In this document: piece after piece, positions 44,103 through 52,616 of the stretch
Numbering within the stretch: position 1 is the first letter of the stretch
Layout of the letters: each line of letters begins with the position of its first letter
Assembly (NCBI GenBank): GCA_048267245.1
Contig: JBLWXV010000002.1
Coordinates: 868,001-932,000, forward strand
Length of the DNA stretch: 64,000 nucleotides
Direction: 5' to 3'
Origin: JBLWXV01 sp048267245
GTDB lineage: Bacteria > Bdellovibrionota > Bacteriovoracia > Bacteriovoracales > Bacteriovoracaceae
Position numbers and translations under genes: made by a program
Notes under the pieces: model-generated
Databases searched by the model: none
The model's input: the letters and a program-made list of their open reading frames with translations, nothing else
Told to the model about the DNA's origin: nothing

Positions 44103-45152
44103 CTAGAGTGCAGGGTAGTCCACATAGCCCTCGCTTCCACCTTGATAGAAAGTCTCTGGGCGCGGTTCATTTAGAGGAGCATTGAGCTCAATGCGCTTGG
44201 CGAGATCTGGGTTAGATATGTAGAGCTTGCCCCAGGCAGCAGCGTCAATAGAGCCGTTATCAATAAGGGTCTGTGCCTCCTCAAAATTAAGCTCTTGATT
44301 ACCTATGACCACACCACCAAATTGCTCCTTAAGATAGGGTGTTAGGTAGTCGCTCTTTGAGGATTCACGAGTGAAGATGAAGGCGATCTGGCGCTTGCCA
44401 AGCTCCCTTGCCACATGGCCAAAAGTCTCTCTTGGGTTATCATCGCCCATATCGTGGGCATCGCACTTGGGAGCAAGGTGCACTCCAACGCGATTTGCTC
44501 CCCAGATTTCGATGGCAGCATCAACGATTTCAAGAAGAAATCGCGCTCGATTCTCGAGCGATCCACCGTATTGATCAGTTCTTTTATTTGTAGAGCTTTG
44601 AAGAAATTGGTCGATAAGGTATCCATTGGCCGCATGGATTTCAACTCCATCAAAGCCTGCCTCCTTGGCATTCTTTGCACCTTGTTTGTAGGCCTCAACG
44701 ATAGTTTTCACTTCATCTGTCTCAAGTGCTCTTGGAGTTTCATACTCTTTAATTGGGCGCACAAGACTTACATGTCCGGCAGGCTTTATTGCCGAAGGGG
44801 CGAGGGGAGTTTGACCATTTAGAAAAATTGGATCTGAGATTCTTCCAACGTGCCACAATTGTAGGAAGATCTTTCCACCGCGCTCGTGAACGGCGTTAGT
44901 TGAAAGCTTCCAGCCCTCTACTTGCTCCTTAGACCAGATGCCTGGTGTATCTGCATAGCCGACTCCCATAGGCTCAACACTAGTGGCCTCTGAGATAATG
45001 AGACCTGCGCCAGCTCGCTGAGCGTAGTATTCACTCATCAGCTTGTTTGGAATTCGCTGCGCTCCGGAGCGAGACCTCGTAAGGGGAGACATAATAATTC
45101 TGTTTTTAAGTTCTAGGTCGCCTACTTTGATAGGCTTTAATAAACTATTCAA
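44103..45152 (-). CDS. nemA: Old Yellow Enzyme-family NADPH:alkene reductase
   Basis: The 349-residue protein is a typical OYE: IKVGDLELKNRIIMSPLTRS (FMN phosphate and N-terminal barrel), IFLQLWHVGRIS, the substrate-binding region EIHAANGYLIDQFLQSSTNK and the family block QYGGSLENRARFLLEI. The HxxN pair and the proton-donating Tyr are present. OYE enzymes reduce activated C=C bonds, nitro compounds and maleimides. An ArsR-type regulator gene lies 16 bases upstream and an MFS transporter is divergent from that, suggesting an inducible electrophile detoxification unit. Confidence 0.94.
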   Translation of the reverse strand: MNSLLKPIKVGDLELKNRIIMSPLTRSRSGAQRIPNKLMSEYYAQRAGAGLIISEATSVEPMGVGYADTPGIWSKEQVEGWKLSTNAVHERGGKIFLQLWHVGRISDPIFLNGQTPLAPSAIKPAGHVSLVRPIKEYETPRALETDEVKTIVEAYKQGAKNAKEAGFDGVEIHAANGYLIDQFLQSSTNKRTDQYGGSLENRARFLLEIVDAAIEIWGANRVGVHLAPKCDAHDMGDDNPRETFGHVARELGKRQIAFIFTRESSKSDYLTPYLKEQFGGVVIGNQELNFEEAQTLIDNGSIDAAAWGKLYISNPDLAKRIELNAPLNEPRPETFYQGGSEGYVDYPAL

Positions 45153-45168
45153 GACTGTACCTCTTTGG

Positions 45169-45462
45169 TTAGTTGTTTGTATTTCGCTCTATTAGAATGA
45201 AGAGTTCTGGATAGACGCCTTCTAGTTCTGGGTTAATTGATAGAAATTTTCTTGTCCCCTCAAGTCTCTCAATCAAGATCTGTGCTTCAACTAGGATTCT
45301 AATATGATGTGAGAAAGTAGGTTTGCTCACTTCATACTCAAAAGTTCCACAGGCGAGCTCATGCTCCTTTGCCATTAAGAGTTGTTTAATCACACTCATT
45401 CTTATTGGGTCAGCAATTGCCTTGAGTATTTGATCTATGGGGGGAAGGTTAAGTTTCTTCAT
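45169..45462 (-). CDS. ArsR-family transcriptional repressor of the OYE/MFS unit
   Basis: The 97-residue protein begins MKKLNLPPIDQILKAIADPI and has the winged helix of ArsR proteins: ADPIRMSVIKQLL, a recognition helix in SKPTFSHHIRILVEA and a beta wing ILIERLEGTRKFLSI. One cysteine lies in HELACGTFEYE, in helix 3, at a place where electrophile-sensing or metal-sensing members have a reactive Cys. The ATG at 45462 overlaps one of two palindromes that probably are its operators. Reading suggests a Cys-based electrophile switch. Confidence 0.88.
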   Translation of the reverse strand: MKKLNLPPIDQILKAIADPIRMSVIKQLLMAKEHELACGTFEYEVSKPTFSHHIRILVEAQILIERLEGTRKFLSINPELEGVYPELFILIERNTNN

Positions 45463-45482
45463 TGTTCGATAATTATCTAACA
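45463..45482 (+). promoter_or_regulatory. Operator 1 of the ArsR-type repressor
   Basis: TGTTCGATAATTATCTAACA, a 20-base near-perfect palindrome directly upstream of the repressor's start codon. It differs from operator 2 at two positions. Confidence 0.6.
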
Positions 45483-45514
45483 AGGTGGTTGCCCTGTCCA
45501 CGAGTTGGGAGTAT

Positions 45515-45534
45515 TGTTTGATAAATATCTAACA
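45515..45534 (+). promoter_or_regulatory. Operator 2 of the ArsR-type repressor
   Basis: TGTTTGATAAATATCTAACA, an 18/20 match to operator 1, 52 bases away centre to centre and about 16 bases before the MFS start codon. The symmetric pair suggests coordinated repression of both divergent transcripts. Confidence 0.6.
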
Positions 45535-45550
45535 TTCACTTGGTTATATA

Positions 45551-46759
45551 ATGAATCAGACAATTAATCGCTCAACAGTTTTTATGATGGCCATTGCCCT
45601 TGGCGCCATGGTGGCCAACCTCTACTACGCCCAGCCTATCGTGGCGCTCATTGCTCAAAGCATCGGACTAAAACCTGAAGCCGCTGGACTCGTGGTCACA
45701 CTCACGCAGGCGGGCTATGGCCTTGGAGTGCTATTTATCGTGCCGCTTGGAGATATCCTAGAGAGTAAGAAGCTCATCCTCACCATGATCTTCTTTTCTA
45801 TTTTTGGTATTCTTGGTCTCGCATTTGCGAGTACAGTGACAACATATTTTTTAGCGGCGCTCATTACGGGTCTTGGAGCCTCCGCAATTCAGGCGTTAGT
45901 TCCCTTTGCCTCTCACCTGGCAGAGCCCTCTAAAAGAGGGCAGGTGGTTGGAACCCTCATGAGTGGACTCATGGTTGGAATAATGCTCTCGCGACCTATT
46001 TCAAGCTACCTCACAGACCTCTTTTCTTGGCATGCAGTCTTTGTTCTCTCAGCAGGCCTAATGGCCTTTGTCGGCATTGTCTTCTACTTTAAATTGCCTG
46101 CTAAGAATTCAAGCGCCATAAAGCTCAAGTATCCCCAGCTAATCTCCTCAATGGTGACACTCTATAAAACTGAAGAGATCATTAGGAGAAGATCGATTTA
46201 TCAAGCTTTTCTCTTTGCTTCTTTTTGTATCTTCTGGACTGGTAGCCCGCTCTACTTAGTCTCTCCTGAATTTAATTTTACTCAAACTCAGGTCGCGATC
46301 TTTGCTCTAGTGGGAGTGGCCGGAGCTGTGAGTGCTCCCTACGCAGGGCGAGCTGCTGATAAAGCTTATATCAGTTCGGGAACAATTCTCTCCCTCTCTG
46401 CAGCCTCTCTTTCATTTTTGCTATCGCACTTCTTCCATGCTGGCTCAGCACTCTCTATTGGAGCTCTCGTTGCCAGCGCGATCCTACTTGATGCTGGTGT
46501 GAGTGCGAACCTTGTTCTGGGTCAGCGAGTAATTTTCTCAATGCCTGCCGAACTCAGAAGTCGTATCAATGGCCTCTATGTCGCCACAATTTTTATCGGC
46601 GGGGCAATTGGCTCTGCGCTTGGTGCTTGGGCCTATGAGCGAGGTGGTTGGGAGCTCACTAGTTGGGTTGGCTTTGCGATGCCTCTAGTTGGGCTTTTGT
46701 ACTTCTTTACAGAAAAGGCCGACCTGCGCCTAAAGATAAAGTCCTCACTCCATTCATAG
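45551..46759 (+). CDS. MFS transporter
   Basis: The 402-residue protein has 12 hydrophobic spans with the MFS motif A region GVLFIVPLGDILESKKLIL between spans 2 and 3, LGAMVANLYYAQPIVALIAQ in span 1 and NLVLGQRVIF late. It resembles the drug/metabolite exporters near OYE genes, but the substrate is not predicted. Divergent from the ArsR repressor with a palindromic operator in front of the start. Confidence 0.9.
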   Translation: MNQTINRSTVFMMAIALGAMVANLYYAQPIVALIAQSIGLKPEAAGLVVTLTQAGYGLGVLFIVPLGDILESKKLILTMIFFSIFGILGLAFASTVTTYFLAALITGLGASAIQALVPFASHLAEPSKRGQVVGTLMSGLMVGIMLSRPISSYLTDLFSWHAVFVLSAGLMAFVGIVFYFKLPAKNSSAIKLKYPQLISSMVTLYKTEEIIRRRSIYQAFLFASFCIFWTGSPLYLVSPEFNFTQTQVAIFALVGVAGAVSAPYAGRAADKAYISSGTILSLSAASLSFLLSHFFHAGSALSIGALVASAILLDAGVSANLVLGQRVIFSMPAELRSRINGLYVATIFIGGAIGSALGAWAYERGGWELTSWVGFAMPLVGLLYFFTEKADLRLKIKSSLHS

Positions 46760-46869
46760 AATGTAAATCTAGGGAGTTGGCTCCTTGGGAAATTGAAAAA
46801 TCTACACAACTTGTACCCTTAAAGGGAGGAATTAGATAGGAAGAGCTAATTCTAACCCCCGGGTAATTT

Positions 46870-47796
46870 ATGAAACGCAGTTTTTCTCTGACCCTTCTCG
46901 CTCTTCTTACTCTCTCAAGTGCACACGCTGATATATTTGGTCGTGATGATAGGGTGGATCTTCTTTCAACTTCATCAAAGAATGAACTTGGACGCGCAGT
47001 CGCTGTGGGAGTGCTCAACTCACTCTGGACCGATTTGGGGACGGGGCGATCAGAACTTTGGGCAGATCCAATCTCGGATTTCATGTGCTCTGATGAGCGC
47101 TTTAATTCCCAGGCAAGTGTTTCTTATGCCTGTACAGGATTTCTCATTGGTGAGGATTTGCTCGTGACGGCCGGCCACTGCGGGACGAATACTGGTGAGG
47201 TGAGAAACTCAAGCGAGAATTACTGCGAAGCCTACACTTGGATGTTTGACTATCGCGCGGACACCGATCCGACTTCTGTTCCAAACTCTGATATCTACAA
47301 GTGTAAAGAGATTATTTACGCCGTTCAGCAAGAGATCGATGGCAACTCTCACGACTTTGCACTGGTGAGACTAGATCGCAAAGTTGAGGGGAGAACGCCT
47401 TTAAAAATTGCTAAAAAAGAGGCTAAGCTCGGAGATGCAGTAACAATGATTGGCCACCCAATGGGGCTTCCTCTCAAATATACTTCAAATGCGCGCGTCT
47501 TCAGAGGTGAAGAGGGGAGATCATTTTTAACCAATCTCGATGCATTTGCTGGCAATAGTGGTAGCCCAGTTTTTAATTTTAAGAACGAAGTTGTGGGCGT
47601 ACTCATTGCTGGTAACCCCGCTCTGGCAACCTATCGCGATTCAAAACTCGGCTGCGATCGCTTTAATCGCTGTGATGAACTTGGAAAGAATTGCACTTCT
47701 CTTCCAAACAATAACGACGCGGATGGATTTCCCAATACATTCTCTGAAGTCCAAAGCATCTTTCACTACGTTGATTTGATTGAGGGGAGTCGTTAG
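46870..47796 (+). CDS. Exported trypsin-like serine protease
   Basis: The 308-residue protein has a signal peptide (MKRSFSLTLLALLTLSSAHA). The chymotrypsin-fold triad is present: LLVTAGHCG (His), NSHDFALVRLD (Asp) and DAFAGNSGSPVFNF (Ser). Glu/Asp-specific V8/glutamyl endopeptidase relatives share the GNSGSP form. Further cysteines in the extension after the Ser (LGCDRFNRCDELGKNC) are likely to be paired. Exported protease, probably periplasmic or extracellular. Confidence 0.92.
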   Translation: MKRSFSLTLLALLTLSSAHADIFGRDDRVDLLSTSSKNELGRAVAVGVLNSLWTDLGTGRSELWADPISDFMCSDERFNSQASVSYACTGFLIGEDLLVTAGHCGTNTGEVRNSSENYCEAYTWMFDYRADTDPTSVPNSDIYKCKEIIYAVQQEIDGNSHDFALVRLDRKVEGRTPLKIAKKEAKLGDAVTMIGHPMGLPLKYTSNARVFRGEEGRSFLTNLDAFAGNSGSPVFNFKNEVVGVLIAGNPALATYRDSKLGCDRFNRCDELGKNCTSLPNNNDADGFPNTFSEVQSIFHYVDLIEGSR

Positions 47797-47864
47797 AGAC
47801 TCTCTTTCCGACTAAAAAAGTCGGTGGGTAAAGGCTACTCCTGCAAGAGCTTTCTCTCCTTTGC

Positions 47865-47870
47865 TATAAT
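47865..47870 (+). promoter_or_regulatory. TATAAT -10 element upstream of the ABC exporter genes
   Basis: A consensus TATAAT at 47865-47870; the -35 side is weak. Transcription starting near 47877 lies past the first possible TTG start (47873), which favours the start at 47897. Confidence 0.4.
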
Positions 47871-47896
47871 GATTGTATTTAGCAAGGAGAGTTGTC

Positions 47897-48514
47897 CTGT
47901 CAGAGAATTCAATCTCACTTAATTTAGAGTTAAACCTCTACGGTAAGTTTAAATACTCACCGATTCCAATCAATTTGCGCCAGTGTGGTGATGTATTGAT
48001 TGTGAAAGGGGCCAACGGGGCAGGAAAGAGCACACTTTTAAAGACCTTGTCAGGTCATTACGATCCAGATGGAAATTCCCATCGCGTTTTAATGTCCCAA
48101 GTGAGTTATTGCGGGGCCCAAGCGCGTGGCATGCTCTATCATTTAAGCGGCAGAGAGAATCTCAAACTCTACTTTCGCTACCAAGGGATGAAAGAGAGTC
48201 CGGATTTTGAGAACTTCTTACTTCATCCAAATTATCAAAGTGCTCTAAACACACCCTTTAAGGATTGCTCCAGTGGGATGAAGAAGATGCTGCTACTGTG
48301 CTTTAGCCTTCTGACACCTGCCCAATTCTACATTCTAGACGAACCCCTGGCCCACCTCGATGACGAGGCGAGTGAAGAGGTATTGGCAAGAGTGCAAGAG
48401 TTGCTTGAGCGATCAAGTGTGATTGCTGCCGATCATACTGGGAAGATTTTTTCACGTTTTTCATGCAAATTGATAAATCTCTCTGACTATCAATCAAGGG
48501 ATGTAAGTTGTTAG
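47897..48514 (+). CDS. ABC transporter ATP-binding protein of the RiPP cluster
   Basis: The frame is open from a TTG at 47873, but a CTG at 47897 has AAGGAGA seven bases before it and gives the usual ABC N-terminus (about 205 residues). Walker A is KGANGAGKSTLLKTL, the signature is a variant CSSGMKKMLLL instead of LSGGQ, and Walker B is FYILDEPLAHLDDEA. The next gene overlaps it and encodes the membrane half. As it faces a RiPP operon tail to tail through a nucleotidyltransferase gene, it may export the matured peptide. Confidence 0.85.
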   Translation: MSENSISLNLELNLYGKFKYSPIPINLRQCGDVLIVKGANGAGKSTLLKTLSGHYDPDGNSHRVLMSQVSYCGAQARGMLYHLSGRENLKLYFRYQGMKESPDFENFLLHPNYQSALNTPFKDCSSGMKKMLLLCFSLLTPAQFYILDEPLAHLDDEASEEVLARVQELLERSSVIAADHTGKIFSRFSCKLINLSDYQSRDVSC

Positions 48515-49278
48515 GATTTATTTTCTCCATTCTCTTTTCTCGTTTGCGTTCACAATTTAAAGGCTTTAAGCTCCAGTTGATCTATGTCTTCCAAGATATT
48601 CTCTCTCTCTTTATTCTCTATCAAACCTCAGAAGCCTTCTCACATGTCAAAACGACAGAGAACTCTCTCTTTGGTTATCTTTTAATAGGTGAGTTGGTAT
48701 TGAGGCTTCCTACCACCCTCATCTTTACTCCCTTTGAGCGAATGAGACCTTGGATTGAGTCAGGCGCTCTGGAGTATGCAATTGGATTTAAGGGGGGGCC
48801 TAAGAAAGTATTTATCTATGAGTCATTTTCGTTTGCTCTTATCGATCTCATTAGGTGTCTGGGCACATTGAGCTTGTGTGCGCTCATTTTTAGCGACTAT
48901 ATTAATCGCGATTTATATATTCGAGCAATGATTGTTGAAATCACCACCATGCCGCTCTTTCTTATGATCGGACTGGTCATGCTTCCACTAAGCGTTTTCT
49001 ACACATGGGGACGCATGGTTGTGGGCAGGGTCATAGGTGTGATGGCCATATTTAGTGGGGGATACTTTCCATTGAGCTTTCTTGGAGAGTCTCAGCATGT
49101 TTTAACTCATTTAAACCCACTTACAATTTATATTGATTCTATAAGAGTGGGCCTTAATTTAGAGAGCTTATTCATTTTGCTTTTACTCTATGTTTTTGTT
49201 GCGGGCCTCTTTTTTCTAAGCTCTTCACTTCTTATAAGAAAGCTCAAGAGTGGAAGTTGTGAGGAGTTAAAGGGGTGA
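48508..49278 (+). CDS. ABC-2-type permease of the RiPP cluster
   Basis: The start is a TTG at 48508 with AAGGGATG before it, overlapping the ATPase gene's stop. The 256-residue protein has about six spans (LQLIYVFQDILSLFILYQTS, NSLFGYLLIGELVLRL, GRVIGVMAIFSGGYFPLSFL, LESLFILLLLYVFVAGLFFL). The ABC-2 fold signature FSGGYFPLSFL is followed by LNPLTIYIDSIRVGLNL. Probably the membrane part of a two-gene exporter with the upstream ATPase. Confidence 0.85.
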   Translation: MLGFIFSILFSRLRSQFKGFKLQLIYVFQDILSLFILYQTSEAFSHVKTTENSLFGYLLIGELVLRLPTTLIFTPFERMRPWIESGALEYAIGFKGGPKKVFIYESFSFALIDLIRCLGTLSLCALIFSDYINRDLYIRAMIVEITTMPLFLMIGLVMLPLSVFYTWGRMVVGRVIGVMAIFSGGYFPLSFLGESQHVLTHLNPLTIYIDSIRVGLNLESLFILLLLYVFVAGLFFLSSSLLIRKLKSGSCEELKG

Positions 49279-50147
49279 GAGGACTTCAATTTCTCTACAA
49301 TCAAATGATTCATCAATCAAAGATGAGTGCTGAGAACATTCAGCAACACGCAATGGGCGCACCATTTTTTCATATCGAGCATGATCAAAAGTATCAAAAC
49401 GATTGGATAAGGGTAAATTATCAAAACTATCTCTATATCAATGAGGCAAAGCTTCTTACAGGTTTATTTGAGCAAAGGGCCTTGAACTATTCGTGGCTTA
49501 AGGGCGTCTATCTTGTAAGGGAGATCTATCCGAAGAACTTCGCAAGACCGATGAGTGATCTCGATTTGTTTCTCTTAAAAAGTGAAGAGGAAGCTTGGCA
49601 CGAATTACTGTGCTCTCAGGGATACCTTCGAAGAGAGTCCCAGAGTTCACTAAGCTTAAATAAGATTGAGTACATTAAAATTCTTTCTGGACAGCAAGTG
49701 TGCCTTGAAGTTCACACCTCGCTCTACTATGAAGAACATCACATGATTAGTAGGGATGAGGATTGTCCAAAGTCACTTGAAGAGCACTTCGTCTACCTCG
49801 TCTACCACTATATGAGACAGCACAGTGGAGCTCGTCTGGTATGGCTATTAGATCTCATAACCATCGCGGAACTGAAAATTGTTAATTGGAAGAGAGTTGA
49901 AGAACTTATTGAGCGCCGGGGATTGGGTTTTGCTTATCAACTTATAGCAATGAATACAGATGGCATTATTCCCTTGAACTCGAATTATTCAAGACCTCTA
50001 ATTCGTCTAAATCTACTAAAGACCCACACCAGAAGTTGGAGATACTATCTTTTAAAACACATAGTAAAAGGATTTAGAGGTTCTCTAAACTATAATTTTC
50101 GCTGGGTGAAAGAGAAAGTAGCAAATAAATTTTTAAGATCAGCCTAA
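49275..50147 (+). CDS. Nucleotidyltransferase-family protein (NTP_transf_5-like)
   Basis: The GTG start overlaps the permease stop (GTGA). The 290-residue protein has the motif YSWLKGVYLVREIYPKNFAR followed by PMSDLDLFLL (the D-x-D of pol-beta-type nucleotidyltransferases) and VCLEVHTSLYYEEHH. This matches PF14907-type proteins, which are common in RiPP and exopolysaccharide clusters. The last 74 bases are antisense to the convergent S26-like peptidase gene. Its target is unknown; it might modify the peptide or a lipid. Confidence 0.8.
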   Translation: MRGLQFLYNQMIHQSKMSAENIQQHAMGAPFFHIEHDQKYQNDWIRVNYQNYLYINEAKLLTGLFEQRALNYSWLKGVYLVREIYPKNFARPMSDLDLFLLKSEEEAWHELLCSQGYLRRESQSSLSLNKIEYIKILSGQQVCLEVHTSLYYEEHHMISRDEDCPKSLEEHFVYLVYHYMRQHSGARLVWLLDLITIAELKIVNWKRVEELIERRGLGFAYQLIAMNTDGIIPLNSNYSRPLIRLNLLKTHTRSWRYYLLKHIVKGFRGSLNYNFRWVKEKVANKFLRSA

Positions 50148-50490
50148 GAACGCGCTTAGGTGCATGTCGAGGATAGTACTTTAGAATTGGCCAACCGCTC
50201 TTTAAGGGACTGATTGCCATGAATTGCCCGTCTCTGATTACTCCAACCAACTTGCCAAAGAGTTTTCTCGCTACCTGAGCATCGGGGTTTAACGAATTAT
50301 CGCCCTTAAAAAAGAGATAGTGATAACGGTGAAGAACAAACTCACTACCTTCACGGTAGTAGTAAACTTCTCCAGGGATTGGGCGATTTATCTCGGAGAG
50401 ATCAATCACTGCCAAGTCTTTGTTTTGCAGTAGCGGATACATGCTTGTTGCGTCGGCAATGGGAATCGTAAGAATCTTATTTTTCTTCAT
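50074..50490 (-). CDS. Signal-peptidase-like (S24/S26) protease of the RiPP operon
   Basis: The 138-residue protein has the Ser motif ADATSMYPLL (Ser16), then an EFVLHRYHYLFF segment with His54 in place of the Lys of bacterial type I enzymes, and FFKGDNSLNPD (a KGD-type element). The Ser-His arrangement is that of archaeal/ER/SipW-type signal peptidases. There is no N-terminal membrane span. The start overlaps the SPASM gene's stop (ATGA), so it is part of the RiPP operon and probably cleaves the leader of the precursor. The C-terminus is basic and hydrophobic (VLRLILKIYLLLSL). Confidence 0.75.
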   Translation of the reverse strand: MKKNKILTIPIADATSMYPLLQNKDLAVIDLSEINRPIPGEVYYYREGSEFVLHRYHYLFFKGDNSLNPDAQVARKLFGKLVGVIRDGQFMAISPLKSGWPILKYYPRHAPKRVLRLILKIYLLLSLSPSENYSLENL

Positions 50491-51506
50491 ACTCTCTGTG
50501 CCTCTTTAATTGATTGCCAGACGTCCTGAGAGTAGGGAAGAATTTTAAGCGGATCGGAAAGCTCGTTGTTGGCCATTCCTAAGCAATGATTACAATTTCC
50601 TTTAGCCGCTTCAAAGCCTTTAAGGTCACTGTTTTTGATATTGCGCCACTTATTTGCTACGTGTGAGTTCCACAGTGAATGAAAATCACTTTGTAGCAAA
50701 TTTCCAATTGGTTCTCTCACTTCGATACAGCCAAGCAAATCTCCATAGGCCGTAACGGCGCACTTTCCCTTTGCGACATTACAAACATAATCATCCGCGC
50801 TCTCGGGGGATGGAGTGTTGCCTTGAGTCGGTTGGAGTGACCTCTTGTATTTATAATACTCAATGAGTTGAGAAGGGGTGGCCCGAAGTTCAGTTGGGGA
50901 TTTATCCCCCGAGAACTTTGAGGTGATTGTGACATCATCTCTCACTTTAATGCCGAGCTCTCTAAAGTACTGATCTAGCCTTGGAAAGTCAGCGATAGTC
51001 TCTTTGTTAAGTAGACAATTCACTCCCACATCTAGCCCTTGATTTAAGCAGTGGTGGATCGCGCTAAGTGCTTTATCAAGCGACCCTCGTACTTGAGTGA
51101 GGTTGTCATGAAGTTCAGATGAAAGGGAGTACACACTAAAAGTGACCTGTCTGACTCCATGGTCTTTAAGTTTTTGAGCATCCTGAGCACTCTTAATGAG
51201 CAGTCCATTCGTAATCATGCTGGTGTGAAAGCCCATGCGTGAACTCATAGATGCAATTTCAAAGAAGTGAGGATTGAGCATGGCCTCGCCGCCCATGAGA
51301 ATAATGTAGAGTGTTCCTGCGCTTCTCAACTCTATTAAGACTCTCTCCCAGTCGGCAACTGTGAGTACTCTCTGGGGATCGTCTTTAAATTCATCAATAT
51401 AGCAGTGGCGACAGCGCTCATTGCACTTATTGGTGAGCTCTAGAGAAGCTTGGAAGGGAATGTGCTTTGAGGAGCTTAGGTTTTGCCACCTTGAAAGGAT
51501 GTCCAT
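50487..51506 (-). CDS. SPASM-domain radical SAM peptide maturase
   Basis: The 339-residue protein has the radical SAM motif NKCNERCRHCYIDEF (Cys28, Cys32, Cys35) and LMGGEAMLNPHFFEI, the usual barrel segments (MGFHTSMITNGLLIK), and a C-terminal SPASM domain with Cys in YVCNVAKGKCAVTAYGDLLG, then GCIEV and GNCNHCLGMANNELS, enough for auxiliary clusters. Relatives (PqqE, AnSME, sactisynthases) make cross-links or epimerise residues in ribosomal peptides. It follows the PqqD-like gene with a one-base overlap. Confidence 0.92.
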   Translation of the reverse strand: MDILSRWQNLSSSKHIPFQASLELTNKCNERCRHCYIDEFKDDPQRVLTVADWERVLIELRSAGTLYIILMGGEAMLNPHFFEIASMSSRMGFHTSMITNGLLIKSAQDAQKLKDHGVRQVTFSVYSLSSELHDNLTQVRGSLDKALSAIHHCLNQGLDVGVNCLLNKETIADFPRLDQYFRELGIKVRDDVTITSKFSGDKSPTELRATPSQLIEYYKYKRSLQPTQGNTPSPESADDYVCNVAKGKCAVTAYGDLLGCIEVREPIGNLLQSDFHSLWNSHVANKWRNIKNSDLKGFEAAKGNCNHCLGMANNELSDPLKILPYSQDVWQSIKEAQRV

Positions 51507-51760
51507 TATTGTCTCATGAGAATATTTTTCTGGAGCATCTCCATTAGTGTGTCTTGGATTTGCCTTTGGTGGGCCCAGACTTGTTCACTCTCATAATATT
51601 GAGTGAGTTCAGTACAGATATCTTCGAAGCTCTTAGGGGTTTCAAGTAGTTTAAAAATGAGAGTGGCGCTTTCATTTAATTCATGTGCCATTTGATTGTC
51701 TGGCGTGAGAACCAGAGCTCGCTCGTCAATAAATTGAAAAGGTATAGCTGCGACTCTCAT
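51506..51760 (-). CDS. PqqD-like RiPP recognition element
   Basis: The 84-residue protein has the PqqD pattern: a beta hairpin (FQFIDERALVLTPDNQMAHE), NESATLIFKLLETPKSFEDI and QIQDTLMEMLQKNILMRQ. I chose the ATG at 51760 (ribosome site AAGG), four bases after the previous stop; an in-frame start at 51784 would overlap the kinase gene. RRE proteins bind the leader of a precursor peptide and present it to a radical SAM enzyme. The next gene is exactly such an enzyme. Confidence 0.88.
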   Translation of the reverse strand: MRVAAIPFQFIDERALVLTPDNQMAHELNESATLIFKLLETPKSFEDICTELTQYYESEQVWAHQRQIQDTLMEMLQKNILMRQ

Positions 51761-51764
51761 AAAA

Positions 51765-52616
51765 TTACCTTGGATCGAGCTCATTCCATACTTCCTGGTT
51801 TTTGGGAAAGGTTAACTTCGCTATTTTTGTTATTTGGGCAATCTGGGTGAGAAGAGTTTGAATGTGCGAAGATTCTTTTAGAATGTCATAATACGAGGGA
51901 ACACTTGAGGTTAAGTAGAGTAGAGCTTGTGATTTTGTAAGAGGAATCACCTCAAATTTCTCTCCCTTGTTTAACCAATAGACTTCGCGAATTGGTACTC
52001 GTTCAATCTCCTTGCTTTCATATCTTGCACCCAATCGTGATGGTGAGGCAAAGAGTATACCATCTTGGTATGAAATAATATTCATATCATCAGAGAGAGT
52101 GAGCCTTGGAGTCGCGAGCTCCGTTATTGTTGTCTTTCCATATGTCGAGTGACCAAGAAAGAGTATTGCTTCTCCATTATGGCAGCGTACACAGGATGAA
52201 TGAACGATCGCTTGATCTCTTTGGGCGAGGTAGCTCGGCAACAGGTGCCTGAGTAAGTTGAAGATTCCATCGGTATTGTTTGGGTCAATGAGAGCAATGT
52301 AAGAGTCTTTCTCTTGTCTTGCGTAAATAAAGTCTCGTTGAATGAAATAAGCTCCACTTGAAATGACCTGATCATCGCCTAAATCATCCCACTTCTTATC
52401 TGAGTAAAAGTACTCTGATTGATCACCAAGATGTATAAGCAAGTCGAAGTTTTCAAGTTTATGAGCTATCTCAAGAGTAAACGGAATTTTCTCAATGTCT
52501 ATTCTCGTCCTTAAACGGATAGTCACGCCATGAAGTTTAAATATGTAGGTCTTAACTTCTGATGAAGTTTTAAATTGAGATAGTGCTTCTATCTTATGCC
52601 TTAATGACTCAGTCAT
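51765..52616 (-). CDS. HPr kinase/phosphorylase-like protein of the RiPP operon
   Basis: The 283-residue protein has an N-terminal mixed domain (residues 1-135) and a HprK-like kinase domain: AIVHSSCVRCHNGEA, then ILFLGHSTYGKTTITEL (Walker A at 155-162) and LTLSDDMNIISYQDG with Asp176/Asp177. Related kinases in lasso-peptide clusters phosphorylate the last Ser of the precursor, and in PqqD clusters the role is unknown. The precursor encoded just upstream ends in Ser. The start overlaps the precursor's stop by one base (TAATG). Confidence 0.8.
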   Translation of the reverse strand: MTESLRHKIEALSQFKTSSEVKTYIFKLHGVTIRLRTRIDIEKIPFTLEIAHKLENFDLLIHLGDQSEYFYSDKKWDDLGDDQVISSGAYFIQRDFIYARQEKDSYIALIDPNNTDGIFNLLRHLLPSYLAQRDQAIVHSSCVRCHNGEAILFLGHSTYGKTTITELATPRLTLSDDMNIISYQDGILFASPSRLGARYESKEIERVPIREVYWLNKGEKFEVIPLTKSQALLYLTSSVPSYYDILKESSHIQTLLTQIAQITKIAKLTFPKNQEVWNELDPR

